Source of the DNA: Chondrosia reniformis
Lineage: Eukaryota > Porifera > Demospongiae > Chondrillida > Chondrillidae
NCBI GenBank assembly: GCA_947172415.1
Contig: OX359195.1
Location: 6,609,501-6,673,500, forward strand
Length of the DNA stretch: 64,000 nucleotides
Direction: 5' to 3'
The notes below the pieces were generated by a model. It was not told the DNA's origin. It ran no database searches and saw nothing but the letters and a program-made list of their open reading frames with translations. Below are positions 33,235-45,538 of this stretch, piece by piece (positions within the stretch are counted from its first letter, which is position 1; each line of letters opens with the position of its first letter). The translations under genes were made by a program, and so were the position numbers.

Positions 33235-35611
33235 TCAATCAGCTTCTGATTCAAAACCACTGTCACTATCCTGCAAGGAGGGCATGTGGAACTTGTAGTT
33301 AAACTCCAATGCTCTTATCAGATGAGGTGGTAAGGGAAGTGAGGTCTTCTTTGCCATTAGATGTCTCCCCAAGTATCTTCTAATATGCATCAAACAGACC
33401 TCTTCAAGTCTACGAGGGAAGGCTGCACAGAGTGAAAATGAATAGGTGTTCAATTGCTTTGAAAGAGAACATGCGAACATGTGATTGTGGTTGTACAACT
33501 TTGGTAATTGATGTCCCCCTGTTGCATGTTTCTACTTTCAATTTCAGAATAATGGAATTTTAAAAGTCATCATCCTAAAGGCTAGCAATAAATAATCCGT
33601 ATTTCTTACATCCAATTAGAGATGATTCTATTTATCAGAACCAGCTAACCTAGTATAAGAGAGAGATTGGAGTGAGATAATACTCCAGTAGTGGTAGCTC
33701 AGTGACAGAGCACTGGGGATCAGAACCAGCTGTCATTCTTGAGCAAATATTTCTATGGTGCTGTATTCTAATGTCATGTGGTATGTGTTCCTAATATGAA
33801 TATGTATTTGTTCTACAGGCAGGCAGGTCATATACAATCACATATACTGATGTACATACTGTTGTATTGCTTGATCCACTGTACCGTATCCTCCTGCCTC
33901 GCTTCTTTGGCATAATCAAGAGGGGTTTTCCCCTGAGAACACTTTTGAGCTAAATTAGCCCCAGCTGCTGCCAAGAGTGCGAGGAATTCTGTGTATCCTC
34001 TGTAAGCAGCCTCGTGTGCAGCACTGCAGCCACTGTTACTTGTCAAGTTGGGATCTGCTCCGTGGGCCATCAAACACAGCAAGATATCTGATGCACTAAA
34101 GTGGGAGTGGCAATGTTTTAGGAGTGTCTGATGCACTAAAGTGGGAGTGGCAATATTGCATGTGCTTAGGTGCACACATACAGACTACTTTACACATGTT
34201 AAGATGTACACCTGTCGATACATACTGTATTTAAGTGAAAGATCCATACATTTCAATATGGAAGAAAAACATCCGATTTGAAGTATACGTCGAGAGCAAA
34301 AAGGTCAAACATGAATCTATTACACTTAGTTTTCCTAAATCTGTTTAAGGAAATCACTGTACATCTTTAAACTTAAAAGATAACTGAGCTTATTTTGTCA
34401 ATGACTGGTTGTCATTTTAATAGGACTTCAATATAAATTAAATAAATAATATAAATTTTGACTATAGTATGTAAATCACAAGTCAGATTTATTAAACTGA
34501 AAATTAATATTAATAAATAAATGCTATGCTGGTAAATGGATTGAATTCCTTGATTTTTGGAAGAAATGGATCCCATAAATGGTACCCCAAATATTCCATA
34601 TTTATCCAAACACTATAAGTTCATGTTTTCCTGGTCTTTGGAATATTATTCCAACCTCAGATACACATGAAACATATATCCATTACCACTGTTTACAACC
34701 AAAGGTTTACACTCATGGAATCCTCTAGTTTGATTGCCATCTATAACAAGTGGACTTAGTGATAATGTATACACTCTTGATTATTGGTACTTGTCTGGTC
34801 AAACAGCGAGAAACACTCAGTGTGCCACAAATATTAATTCACTTCACATAAAACAACTGAATGTATACCACAAGATATGAGATCATTAACCATAAACTGG
34901 TAACCTCAGAGATGTGAGCAATATACAATTGCTGACTTTCCCTATAACATAACTGAAGCTTGTCCAATTACGGCATGCCCCAATTACACATTAGCTTACT
35001 AAAGGTCAATTCACTACTACTATTTATGTATGGCTGGGCTGGGCACACAAATTCGGTTTAATTAAAGGACATTACAACACTTGGATTCATCCTTGATATT
35101 GATTAATACACACATATCTTCATCTGGGACACGTTAAACAATCTATTTGTTATTGATCGCATGCATATAACATTTGACTGAGCACTAATAATTATTTCCT
35201 AACAATGTTAATAAACAAGCTACCAATTAAACACAGGATTCAAAATTAATCATAAAATGTTTGTTTACTTCTTATTCCTCAACTACTTAGTCGAACCATT
35301 CATCTATGACGGATTTAAAATTTTCTCAAACTAAAACATAACGGTTGCATATAGCACGTGATCGCTCACCCATCCCAAGCTGCGTCGTGAAGAACAGTGT
35401 ATCCTTCGCGGCTGGTCCTCAGTCTCCAGTCTGCCCCTCTCTTCAGTAGCTCCTCGCACAGCGCAGTATGTCCGCAAAATACAGACCAGTGGAGCAAATG
35501 GTCGCCATTTTCATCCAACTCATTCAGATCGACGTCTGAATGTTCATCTAGTATGGCCTTCAACTGTTCCAAGTTACCCTGGCGTACGACCGAAAACAAT
35601 TCCCTTGACAT
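33235..35611 (-). CDS. ankyrin repeat and SOCS-box protein (ASB-like)
   Basis: Exons 35611-35370, 34095-33860 and 33422-33235 give 221 aa. Ankyrin repeats run over roughly residues 1-155: GDHLLHWSVFCGHTALCEEL; GYTVLHDAAWDGASDILLCL; GADPNLTSNSGCSAAHEAAY; QGKTPLDYAKE. The last exon carries a SOCS-box-like segment, FPRRLEEVCLMHIRRYLG and LPLPPHLIRALEF. It fits the BC-box L-x-x-x-C and the terminal LPLP-LK-YL pattern that recruits elongin B/C and cullin 5. The inferred role is a substrate receptor of a Cul5 ubiquitin ligase. It ends in an acidic tail, DSDSGFESEAD. The exon 2 acceptor (TTTAG|TGCATCAG) lies in a 22-bp segment present twice; only the inner copy keeps the frame open. Intron 1 is about 1.27 kb and AT-rich with no ORF. 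Confidence 0.85.
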
Positions 35612-36946
35612 ATTGTTAAAGTCTAATCCTCTTTCTAAACCACGCGAATTGAATATTATCTAGTGAACAATGACAGTTAACGTCTATAATTGAAGTTCCG
35701 TTGATTGTGTGGCTTCTGATCCAATCATATACTACTCCACATACGAAGCTCATGGCATCTTTATAAACCCTTCAAAGTCTGGTACCAATTGTATGATATA
35801 CGAAGACTCATTCAAGTGGATATATTGTTACACACGCATTGTCGAGCGTTAATATTACCCCATAGCTATAGCTTGCCTCCTTGTTTGTGGTTGGTATCTG
35901 TATAGCAATGCCATCTATTGAGATTATCTGAATGATTTCATATTATTGTAGTATATTTAGTGTCAATGCAGCATTATAATAGAACTTAAGTTGCTAAAGT
36001 ATTTAAAAATTCTTCATACTAAATATAAGGACGATCTACCACATACGTGTAACCATGTCGTTCTCTTGCCAAGCAACCCGCCACGCCGGATCAGCGTGCT
36101 TACCACTCTTAGCTGTGGACTGGTAGAGGGGCACACTTCCCTTCTTCTTCTACAAATTGTATTAATGTGGAATCACATTTGTCACGATACACAAACTATG
36201 CCCAAACTACTTTAAAGTTTCTAGCGTTATGAAAAAAAAATAAAATAAAGCGCGTCCCAAGTGTGTTTGGATACTCAGTGGGTGGTTCCAAAGTAATCGC
36301 GATATGCTGACGATAAGAAAAAAAGAAAAAAAACAGTGTTTGGAACGGTTTCCAAATCTCTTACAATAATCAGCAAAGATAGAAGAAAAAAGACCAGTCA
36401 CGTTAGCCAGCAGAGACTGCTGTTACCGTCGAGCACCACGAGGAGGTGTGACTTGGATTTTGCTCGACGCAGGGAGTTCACGTTTACCATCCACAATGCG
36501 AGCCGTCCTTCCATCGCTGGTCGTCTGGGGCCAGGATCGTTGGTAACGCCTAACTCGTGCAGTTTCGGCTTTGGTAGTCACAGAGTGACAGAACCGGCCT
36601 TATCCCTCCCCGGGTTCCGTTGTATCGATAAATCGATAATTGGTGAGCACATCCCCATGGCACCAACCGATACAGGGCAGCTACGGAACCTAGACACTAC
36701 CAAGCCAACGAGTAAGGACTTACTCCCTTACACGAGGCTCCACGCTGGCAGGCCTGAATGGTCATGTTAAAATGGACTATTTATACTCAACTCTGTGTGA
36801 TGAAAGTGAAAAAAGAGAAAAAAACGATTGCCCTCGTAGTCGATCCAACTTTTGGCGTATTTGGTGGTATTGTAGGCTTGCTTCTCGCTTCACTGTACTA
36901 CCGGTGCTCTTATGAATGACCAGATATTAACTTGTATATATACAAA
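35612..36946. other. region with two unassigned + ORFs
   Basis: No recognised gene. 36336-36770 is open for 144 codons on + (GC-richer; contains SRPSIAGRLGPGSLVTPNS; no known domain). 36800-36919 is a separate 39-aa ORF with a clear hydrophobic helix (FGVFGGIVGLLLASLYY) after a Lys-rich start, which would suit a tiny membrane protein or an exon. Both are weak. The composition resembles that of 2990-3930. The first 300 bp are probably the promoter side of the ankyrin/SOCS-box gene. Confidence 0.3.
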
Positions 36947-36949
36947 AGT

Positions 36950-37250
36950 GGTATGTTAAGCACCAGCTTAATATATAAACTATAACACTATTATTGTATA
37001 AAATGTTAAGCACCAGCAATATTTATTATACATTTCTCCGTATGTTAAGCACCAGCTTAATATATAAACTATAACACTATAATTGTATAAAATGTTAAGC
37101 ACCAGCCATACTTATTATACATTTCTCCATATGTTAATATTATACAGTTCTCCGAATGTTAAGCACCAGCTTAATATATAAACTATAACGCTATTATTGT
37201 ATAAAATGTTAAGCACCATACTTATTATACAGTTCTCCGTATAGTACTCC
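36950..37250. repeat. tandem array A, about 85-115 bp unit, three copies, TTAAGCACCAG motif
   Basis: Each unit contains ATGTTAAGCACCAGCTTAAT, an AT-rich stretch TATAAACTATAACACTATTA, a second TTAAGCACCA and a segment TTATTATACATTTCTCC. The motif occurs six times (about 36955, 37006, 37044, 37095, 37159 and 37209). No coding potential. Confidence 0.85.
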
Positions 37251-37287
37251 TTAGTACGGTCGTCGGGCTTTCCAAGTTTGTTTTTCG

Positions 37288-37490
37288 ATGGCTTCGAGAT
37301 ATTAGTCGTTCTAATGCAAAAGGTTAAATAAAAACATTAAAGAAAGAAGAACAATCGGTTTTGGAAGGCGCTTTGCCTGAAGGTGCAGTTAACTTGGACT
37401 TGATCGTTTATGGCGAACTAGGTAATGTGCTCTGCATTAGGGAATGAATCATTAAATATCGAGGTTAGACAGTTCGTTTTAATTCTGTCA
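37288..37490 (+). pseudogene. decayed copy of the small gene at 39243-39658
   Basis: Starts ATGGCTTCGAGATATTAG, where the intact gene has ATGGCTTCGAAAGATGTTAG. It then shares TTTTGGAAGGCGCTTTGCCT, GAAGGTGC, TTGGACTTGATCGT and, past the exon end, GACAGTT-CGTTTTAATTC. In-frame stops and indels break the reading frame. Homology crosses the donor into the intron, so this is a DNA-level duplication and not a retrocopy. It lies on the strand opposite to the intact gene. Confidence 0.75.
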
Positions 37491-37804
37491 GGATAGAAAA
37501 GCGTGGAATACATTGAAGCGTTGGTTAATCATAGCGACTCACAGCCAGGTTTAGCAGCACGTAGGTCATGCAATGACACAACTCTAATACGCGCTCGCAT
37601 GTATAAACAATATATAGTCCGTATTTTTTGCTTTAAAATAAGACAGTGAATTCATATGCATACAATTTTCCATAATTATATCCTATATGCTGCTCCCATT
37701 CTTCATCCACATGTACAAGTAGACGATGCTTAACATTCAGTGTACTTTAAGCACCGGAAAGCAAATGGGAACAGTTTGGGTCTGCAACTACTAAACCTAC
37801 AGAT

Positions 37805-38520
37805 GTATGATTAGCTGGTGCTTAAGCCGAAAAGTGGATTAAGCACCAGGAGAATTTTGAGAGCTACAAGAAGTCACCTCGATTGCATTTTCCAATAGTA
37901 CATGGCTTGCCGGTGCTAAAGCCGAAAAGTGGATTAAGCACAAGGAGGCCTATATAGGAGCTGCAATGTGTAATTCCAAGTCACCTCGATTGCATAGTTC
38001 AATAGTACAAGGCTTGCTGGTGCTTAAGCCGAAAAGTGGATTAAGCACAAGGAGGCCTATAGGAGCTGCAATGTGTAATTCCAAGTCACCTCGATTGCAT
38101 AGTTCAATAGTACAAGGCTTGCCGGTGCTTAAACCAAAAAGTGGGCTAAGCACCAGGACCATATAGGAGCTACAAGGTGTCATTTCAAGTCACCTCGATT
38201 GCATAGTTCAATAGTACAAGGCTTGCCAGTGCTTAAACCAAAAAGTGGGCTAAGCACCAGGAAGCATATAGGAGCTGCAAGGTTTCATTTCAAGTCACCT
38301 ATATGGCATTTTCCAATAGTATCAGGCTAGCCAGTGCTTAAGCCAAAACGTGGGTTAAGCACCAGGAGGTATATAGGAGCTGCAAGGTGTCATTTCAAGT
38401 CATCTCGATTGCATTTTCCAATAGTGCGGTGCCTAAGCTAAAAAGTGGATTAAGCACCAGGAGGTCTATAGCAGCTGCAAGGTGTCATTACAAGTCACAT
38501 TGATTTGCATTTTCAACGAT
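37805..38520. repeat. tandem array B, 97-112 bp unit, about seven copies, each with a TTAAGCACC hairpin
   Basis: Each unit holds a 9-bp-stem inverted repeat GGTGCTTAA-(13)-TTAAGCACC with the loop GCCGAAAAGTGGA, then AGGAGGCCTATA, GGAGCTGCAA, AAGTCACCTCGATTGCAT and CAATAGTACAAGGCTTG. Copies diverge by point changes, several of which break one side of the stem (CTAAGCACC, TTAAGCACA). ORFs read from it at 37950-38183 and 37966-38166 are repeat artefacts. Confidence 0.9.
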
Positions 38521-39242
38521 TCGAATGACTGACTGCTCATAAATAGCTAGCAGATTACTACATTGCTACATTATTTTCAGTATAGTTTAGATGACAGCTA
38601 CATAGCGATCCTGTAGAGTTGTTTAAGCAGTGTCTGCTAGTTCATTTATGGCTAGATGGAATGACCCAAAGCAGTATTTACAACTAAAGACCACATGGAT
38701 TAACAATCCACTACATTTTCACACCTAGCTACCAAACCTATCCCTCACTTGCCCGCCATCCATCTATGTTTATACATACTACTACTGTCTTACCCTTGCA
38801 TCATATAAGTGATAATATAAGTGTTTGGTGTGGTGTATGTGGGTGTGGTTGTATATATATATACTTTCTCACCCCAACACAAACATGGAAGGCATGCAGG
38901 AAGTAGGGGGTAGCACACTACACAACACCAGCCTAGGAGGGTGAAACAGCTGTACGTGTCTGTGATTCTTTTTCCCTCTTTGTATGACTGAAGACAATCC
39001 ACTGATTGCCATTTAAATACTCTCCTAACCAATATAAGACTTGGTCGCTGGCCAGCATAGTAATAATAATATTATCTTTGAAGTGATTCACTTATTTATA
39101 TGTACATATACTTCAACACATGCTATATATACTCTGTACATGTACTGTATAGGTATACAGTTCCTTTGCATATAAATTATATAGGCTGATGTACATATGT
39201 GTTTATAGTTTAAGTAGCTTTCTCCAAAAATGGTTCAGTTCA
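38521..39242. other. non-coding gap
   Basis: No gene or named element is seen in about 700 bp. Ordinary AT-rich sequence with short TA runs. Confidence 0.5.
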
Positions 39243-39658
39243 TCAACTTCTCCAATTTGGCAACTTCATTTTTTCTGGAATAAGTTTTCTCCTGAGAGGC
39301 AGAATAAGAAGATTGTGTAGTACATACACTCACACATGCATGTAAAAGACTGCATTTAAATGAAATGTAATAGTGAAAATGAGCATACAGACATATACGT
39401 ACATACAATTTTAAGGCTTAAACATGCAACCTGATTATGATTATGATAACCGAATTAAAACGAAACTGTCTACCTCGTCACAGTTTCAGGATTCGTTCCA
39501 TTTTGAAGCCTAATACAGAGAAGAAACAGCGTATGACCTAGACGATCAAGTCCAAGACATCTAGTCAATCGCACCTTCAGGCAAAGCGCCTTCCAAAACC
39601 TACTGGTCTTTCTTTTTGCATTTGTCCTACCAGAACGACTAACATCTTTCGAAGCCAT
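39243..39658 (-). CDS. small basic protein, unrecognised
   Basis: Proposed exons 39658-39474 and 39291-39243 give 77 aa. It starts MASKDVSRSGRTNAKRKTSR and continues FWKALCLKVRLTRCLGLDRL. The exon 1 donor is AG|GTAGAC. The exon 2 acceptor is CTCTCAG; read in phase, exon 2 ends NWRS. An alternative frame would read EKTYSRKNEVAKLEKLMN. It has no known domain and a very basic N-terminus. A decayed duplicate lies at 37288-37490, showing that this block has been copied. The start codon is 153 bp from that of SGPL1 on the other strand, so they may share a promoter. Confidence 0.4.
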
Positions 39659-39811
39659 CGGAAAATAATTCGCGTTTCGTGCCCTCGGGTTGCACGGTGT
39701 TGAGTTTGCGTGAAACAATAGCGCGCAAATGGTTATTGCGCGTTTCATTTTGTTTCCACGTAATGATATCGATTTTTGTCCTAATCGGCGCTCCATATAT
39801 ACCCTCACAAA

Positions 39812-42800
39812 ATGGCGATTGTCGGAGGTCTGCTCCTGGTGCTGGAACACGTCGTTGTGGCTGTACTTGTCATAGTGATTATAGGAATAGTCCAAAGGGA
39901 AGGAATTCAAGGATTTTTGCGTCGTTTGGTCACAACACTTCGATTGATTCCTGGCGTTAATAGTCTTATCGTTATTTTACTGAAGAGAGAAGTTGGTAAC
40001 TTTGTTAACCAGTTGGGCAAGTCTTCAAGTGGTACTCTAACCTGCGGTAAAACCTTGGCTATTCCCTTAAAAGGTTAGAAAGGAGCAGATAAAGATGCAG
40101 CGAGCTTTATTCCTAACGGCTGACCACACCCCTGATTCACCACACACCCCTTTTACTCTGGCTCATTTTACGCAGTCTACTATTGCAATAATTCGTCACT
40201 CCTCGTTAGATGAATTGTGTCTACCTGACTTCATCATTTGATATCCATAGACCTATTTCTTTTAAATTATCTGATTGGAGCTAATATGTCCTAAATATTG
40301 TTAAGGCTTCCATGGCAGATTAAAATTTCTCTAATAATACTTCCTGTAATAATGCTACTAATGAAACTTTACATGTCGTCTGCATATCTTATATGTCTAA
40401 ATATAACTTGCTAGAAGTATTATTGTTTTATTATACTGAAGGTGTTAAAGCAAGTGAACTCAGTGAAGAACTGAAGGAACTAAAGAAGAAAGATGTAGAT
40501 CCATCTACAGGGAAAGTGTTTGCATACGTGTATACTAGGGACACAGCGGCCTTCAAAATAGCACAGGATATGTGTGACAAATATGACAATGATGCTTCAG
40601 AATGTCATGGCTTACAGGAAGCAATAGTGAAGGAATTTTTTAATTCTTTTCTTCATGAGAATGCACTCAATCCCATGGTGTTTCCAAGTCTACTGTGAGT
40701 GTACTACCTTTAGTCCTGGACCAGCATAAGGCATTCCTTATTAATAACTGACTAGATTAGTACCTCTAGTCTAAATCACCATGCTTATGTGATCCACTGC
40801 ACACCACATATACCACACACACACACACATAATAGATAGTAAATTAATGATCCTAGGTAAAATTTTACGCCACTACTTGATTCTATATATAGAAAATTCG
40901 AAACAGAGACTGTTGCCATGACAGCCAATATGCTCCATGGTGATGGAGATGTGGTTGGCAGTCTCACGTCTGGAGGAACAGAGAGCATTCTGACTGCTGT
41001 CAAGACTTACAGAGACAGAGCTGCCTCTCTGTTCCCACACATCAAGCACCCAGAAATGGTCAGTGGAATGGTCCCTCTCTTGAGCCACACCCTCTCTTGA
41101 GCCACTCCCTCTGTTGAGCCACTCCCTCTACTGAGCCACTCCCTCTACTGAGCCACACCCTCTACTGAGCCACTCCCTCTGTTGAGCCACTCCCTCTACT
41201 GAGCCACTCCCTCTACTGAGCCACACCCTCTACTGAGCCACTCCCTCTGTTGAGCCACACCCTCTGTTGAGCCACTCCCTCTACTGAGCCACTCCCTCTG
41301 TTGAGCCACACCCTCTGTTGAGCCACTCCCTCTGTTGAGCCACTCCCTCTACTGAGCCACACCCTCTCTTGAGCCACACCCTCTGTTGAGCCACTCCCTC
41401 TGTTGAGCCACACCCTCTACTGAGCCACACCCTCTACTGAGCCACACCCTCTACTGAGCCACTCCCTCTACTGAGCCACTCCCTTTATTGAGTCATACCC
41501 AGATCTTATCTCTTTCCCCAGGTGGCTCCTGTTACCATTCATCCAGCCTTTGCTAAAGCCAGCCAGTACTTCCAGGTCAAACTTGTACACGTTCCCATAG
41601 GAAAAGATAAGAAACCCAACATGGTTGACTACAGAAAGGTATAGCTTACTATTTTGCAACACATCCATCTCCCTTCCACACATCAGTCTCCCTTCCACAC
41701 ATCAGTCTCCCTTCCACACATCAGTCTCCCTTCCACACATCAGTCTCCCTTCCACACATCAGTCTCCCTTCCACACATCAGTCTCCCTTCCACACATCAG
41801 TCTCCCTTCCACACATCAGTCTCCCTTCCACACATCAGTCTCCCTTCCACACATCAGTCTCCCTTCCACACATCAGTCTCCCGCGGGCAGCACAGTGTTA
41901 GTGTTACTGCTGTTCTCACATACTGCAGGCCATCACACCAGACACCATTCTACTACTGGCCTCTGCACCGGAGTACTCTCATGGAGTTATGGACCCAATT
42001 GAAGACATCAGTAATGTTGCCGTGGAAATGGGACTTCCCTTTCATGTTGACTCTTGTATTGGTGGTTTTATGTTGCCATGGTGAGTAAGAAAATTTTGAG
42101 AGTTTAAAACAAAAAAATGTAAAGAGCATTTTTCTTATTGCATATGTTTCATATATGATGTATGTAGATATGTCTGTAATGACATTCATTGCTTCCTCCA
42201 GGGTAGAGAAGGCTGGATACAAGATACCAAAGTTTGACTTTCGTATCCCTGGTGTGACCTCTATATCTGCTGATATTCACAAGTATGGACTTGGCATTAA
42301 GGTAAGTACACCTTCCATCTATTTCACTCCCTTCCTTAAGAATCAAGATACCAAAGTTAGTGGAAGTTAATGGTTTTTATATCAATGTACCACAACAGCA
42401 TTTTATTTGATGAAAGTGGATTAATATGTAGTCTCCATCTCTACTTGAGAGTCAAAGGGTGAATCCACTCTATACAGTATAAGCCAGGGAGTCACCAAAC
42501 ATGATTTCTCTCTTTCCCAGGGAGCCAGTGTTGTGGTTTACAGGAATGATCAGATTAGAAGGTATCAGGTCTTTGCCTATACTGACTGGCCTGGTGGGCT
42601 CTTTGGTTCCATTGGGATGGCAGGCAGTCGGCCCGGTAAGCTGCTCCTGAATCACTCTCTTGAATCCATCCTTCTTGTCTAAAGATACAGTTGGGCACAA
42701 AGGTCGTAGTAAGGGTTTCTTCTAGTTGCGCTGAACTTATTTTTGAAGGGTTCATCTTTAGATTTCTTTTGAGCTTCTAAAAGCTAAAGATGATTCCCTA

Positions 42801-44376
42801 GGTCTAAACGTCCAACAAAAGATGCAACCAAAAACTGCGTCTTTAGATGCTCAAAAAAGATTGAAAGACAAATCCTTTCAAAGATGAATATTTTAGCTGT
42901 AATATTTTCTTATAAGTAATACCACTGAAAAATTAGTAGCAAAGTATATAATCCTAACTGTACCTAAGATACGTATATTAATCAACTGCAGACCAGTAAA
43001 ATGGCGCAGTTAATGTAGGTCTCATCATGTTACATCTTTCAACTGCTGATATATTACGTAATCTCCTTCACTGTCCCCTGTAGGAGGTACAATAGCTGCT
43101 TCCTGGGCTACTTTGAAAGCCGTAGGACAAGAAGGCTATTTGAAAATGGCCAAAGACCTGATGGAAGTGACAGAGTTCTTAGTTGATAACATCAATGCTA
43201 TAGAGGTAAATTTGTTACAGTCTCTTGTGCATATTAATGTAAGCCAGTTATTAGCTCAGGAAGGAGATGGAGAGGATGAGAAGGGGAATAACATATCCTC
43301 ATCTAAAGGTGTATAGTTGATATATTCCTATGTATAATTCTTAATTTCATTCAGAGTTATCACTCACACTCCAACTCCACCCACCTGTCTACTCTATAGA
43401 CACCAGTGTCACTCATTTCTCTATCAGGTTCTAATCAATCAGTTGAGTCAGACAAAGGCTTTGAGCCAAAATGTTCTGTTCAATATCAATTTTATGCTAT
43501 TGTTAGTACCTGACTTAAAGGGGAACTGACACCTAACCTTGGCTTATTATATGTATATTCTATGTGATTTATAAAACTATTCCCAGAATCAGCCAATTAT
43601 AGAGCAATAACAAATTATCAACCTTCCACTTTTCATTATAACTATTTAGGGACTGAGGATAGCTGGCCGACCCTGTATGACTCTCTTTGCTTTTGAGTCC
43701 ACTGAGGCTGCAGTTGACCTGAATGCTGTGGCTGATGAGATGGAGAAGAGGGGATGGAAAATGGAGCGACAGTTTGGGACCATCCACTGCACCATCCTGC
43801 CACATCACACCTTGGAGCGGTGCAAACAGCTGGTGGATGATTTGAAAGCCACTGTTGTAACAGTTAGAGTGAGTTATATATCATCTTTAATATTATACCA
43901 TTATGTGTGGAAATGTTTGTGAGACGAAATTTTCACGAATTGCCAGGTGAACTAAAATTTTGCGTTTTTATTTTTGCAAATGGGCTTGATTATTTATATT
44001 AGTTATATAGCCAATGTATATAAGTATATATGTATAGTGGAAATGTTTGCAAAATAAATGTTTGTGAATGTGACGTCATTTGTGAAATTTACAAATTTCG
44101 TCTCCCTAACATTTCCACATATATGGTACATACGTATACATGGTGGTGTTACCTTCTGTGTAGGTGCTAACTTTTGCATGTTTTCTATTTGTTATGAAGG
44201 CAGACTTTAGGTGAAGAGATATGATTGAAATATTATCCTCTCTACTGTAGGGAGACCCATCTTTAGCTAAAACTGGGACAGCTGCAATGTATGGGATGGT
44301 TGGAAAGATTCCAGACAAGGGAATTGTGTCCGACTTTGTTGTTGAGTTCTTTAACAGCGTCTATAAATTGAAATGA
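39812..44376 (+). CDS. SGPL1: sphingosine-1-phosphate lyase
   Basis: Ten exons: 39812-40073, 40442-40694, 40893-41058, 41522-41638, 41929-42080, 42202-42301, 42521-42635, 43084-43205, 43650-43868 and 44251-44376, giving 543 aa (human 568). An N-terminal ER-membrane helix ([14 protein letters not shown]) is followed by the PLP-dependent group II decarboxylase-like fold. Motifs are [34 protein letters not shown] (Asp contacting the cofactor pyridine N), [11 protein letters not shown] (Lys forming the PLP Schiff base) and [20 protein letters not shown]. It cleaves sphingosine-1-phosphate to hexadecenal and phosphoethanolamine, the exit step of sphingolipid breakdown. Introns 3 and 4 each hold a minisatellite. 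The 3' end keeps the usual GTAAMYGM segment. Confidence 0.96.
41080..41490. repeat. 17-bp minisatellite, about 24 copies (SGPL1 intron 3)
   Basis: Unit TGAGCCACWCCCTCTRY. It starts about 20 bases after the exon 3 donor and fills most of the intron, ending about 30 bases before the exon 4 acceptor. It is C/T-rich on the coding strand. Confidence 0.95.
41665..41882. repeat. 19-bp minisatellite, about 11 copies (SGPL1 intron 4)
   Basis: Unit CACATCAGTCTCCCTTCCA, nearly invariant. It starts soon after the exon 4 donor. The open frames through it (SPFHTSV...) are artefacts. Confidence 0.95.
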
Positions 44377-45538
44377 CGAATGCTGTGAAGCAAAGTTTAG
44401 CTTTTAAAACATATTTCTTTTTTTGTACAGTAGTTTCTTATAGTAAAATGAAATCTATGATCAGGTACGTATATGCCTAAACTGTGTTTTCAGTATTTAT
44501 TGACTTTTTCTTACTGTTAAAGATATGTACTACTAATGTATTAGATTACTGATCCTTTTGCATCAGTTGTTTATAATAAGCATTTACAAAATGAAGTTAG
44601 AAGTATGTAGAGATGGCAGTGCTAGCAACAGTGACTGGCACATCTGAAGAAGTAACAAAACAAGACAGTGATCATGTGACATGGCTAATCATACAGCTAT
44701 AATCACACAGAGGTGGCATATCGATAATTTAGTGTGCTAACAACACAATGGGCACACCTTGCATGGTATCTGAAGTATAGGGATGATGTGTATATAAATT
44801 GAGCACTATATGTATATCAGAAAGATATTTAGGATAAAATATTTTAATGTATAATATGTACTATATACATCAATCCTATTGGATTTTATTCACCTTTGAT
44901 TTTGATATCATTAAATTATTTGCGATTTGATTATCACTTTGATTATTCATGGTATAGTACAAATCAAAATATAACTGACAGCTTATCGTAGTTTCCTGCA
45001 AGGTATATATATATGTATATGGACCTATTGCTGCATTATGTATGTATGTATAACAAATTTAAACTGTACACATGTGAAGTAAATTAGATGATTACTTATA
45101 TGTGCCAATTAAACCTTTTGACCCCTCCTGGTAGTCACACTGGCTTAAATTACAGGCCCAATTAAGGGAAAGTTAAGGATTGTCTAAACAACAAAAATAT
45201 TTGCTAATTACTAGTATATATAATTTAATACATGCTAAGTATTGTTTACAATATATATGGCTTACCTGCTTACATAAAGAAGCTGGTTAAATGTCATTAA
45301 CGACAAGTAAATAGGTTAATTGCAATGTTTGGGAGTACTAATTTGTATTTATGAGTCCCAGTTCAAAAAGTCAAAGGTTAGTCAGGTATATAGCCAATTG
45401 CGCAATGTGCTGGCTTATAGAAGCTGTAGATATGTTAGCAACCTTAGTATAAATAGGTTGCTGCTTGTGACTCTAGAGGCTGCATTGGATAGCTATCAAA
45501 TTTAGATTAGAAGTCCTGAAACTGATTACAGTCGCAGT
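44377..45538. other. intergenic region with a dispersed repeat
   Basis: No gene. 44590-44680 (AAATGAAGTTAGAAGTATGT, then CACATCTGAAGAAG and CAAGACAGTGATCATGTGA) is clearly related to 560-640 near the left end of the window, in the same orientation, so a short dispersed element is present. The final 200 bp are the likely SRCR gene promoter. Confidence 0.55.

Noticed and set aside
33688-33760. tRNA-like start (GGTAGCTCAGTGACAGAGCA)
   Set aside because: A box A-like segment is present but no box B or cloverleaf follows; at most a degenerate tRNA-derived fragment.
36336-36770. 144-aa ORF as a firm gene
   Set aside because: No domain, no splice or promoter support, odd composition; kept only as a note on the region.
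37950-38183. Repetitive ORFs on both strands
   Set aside because: Products of tandem array B; no gene signals.
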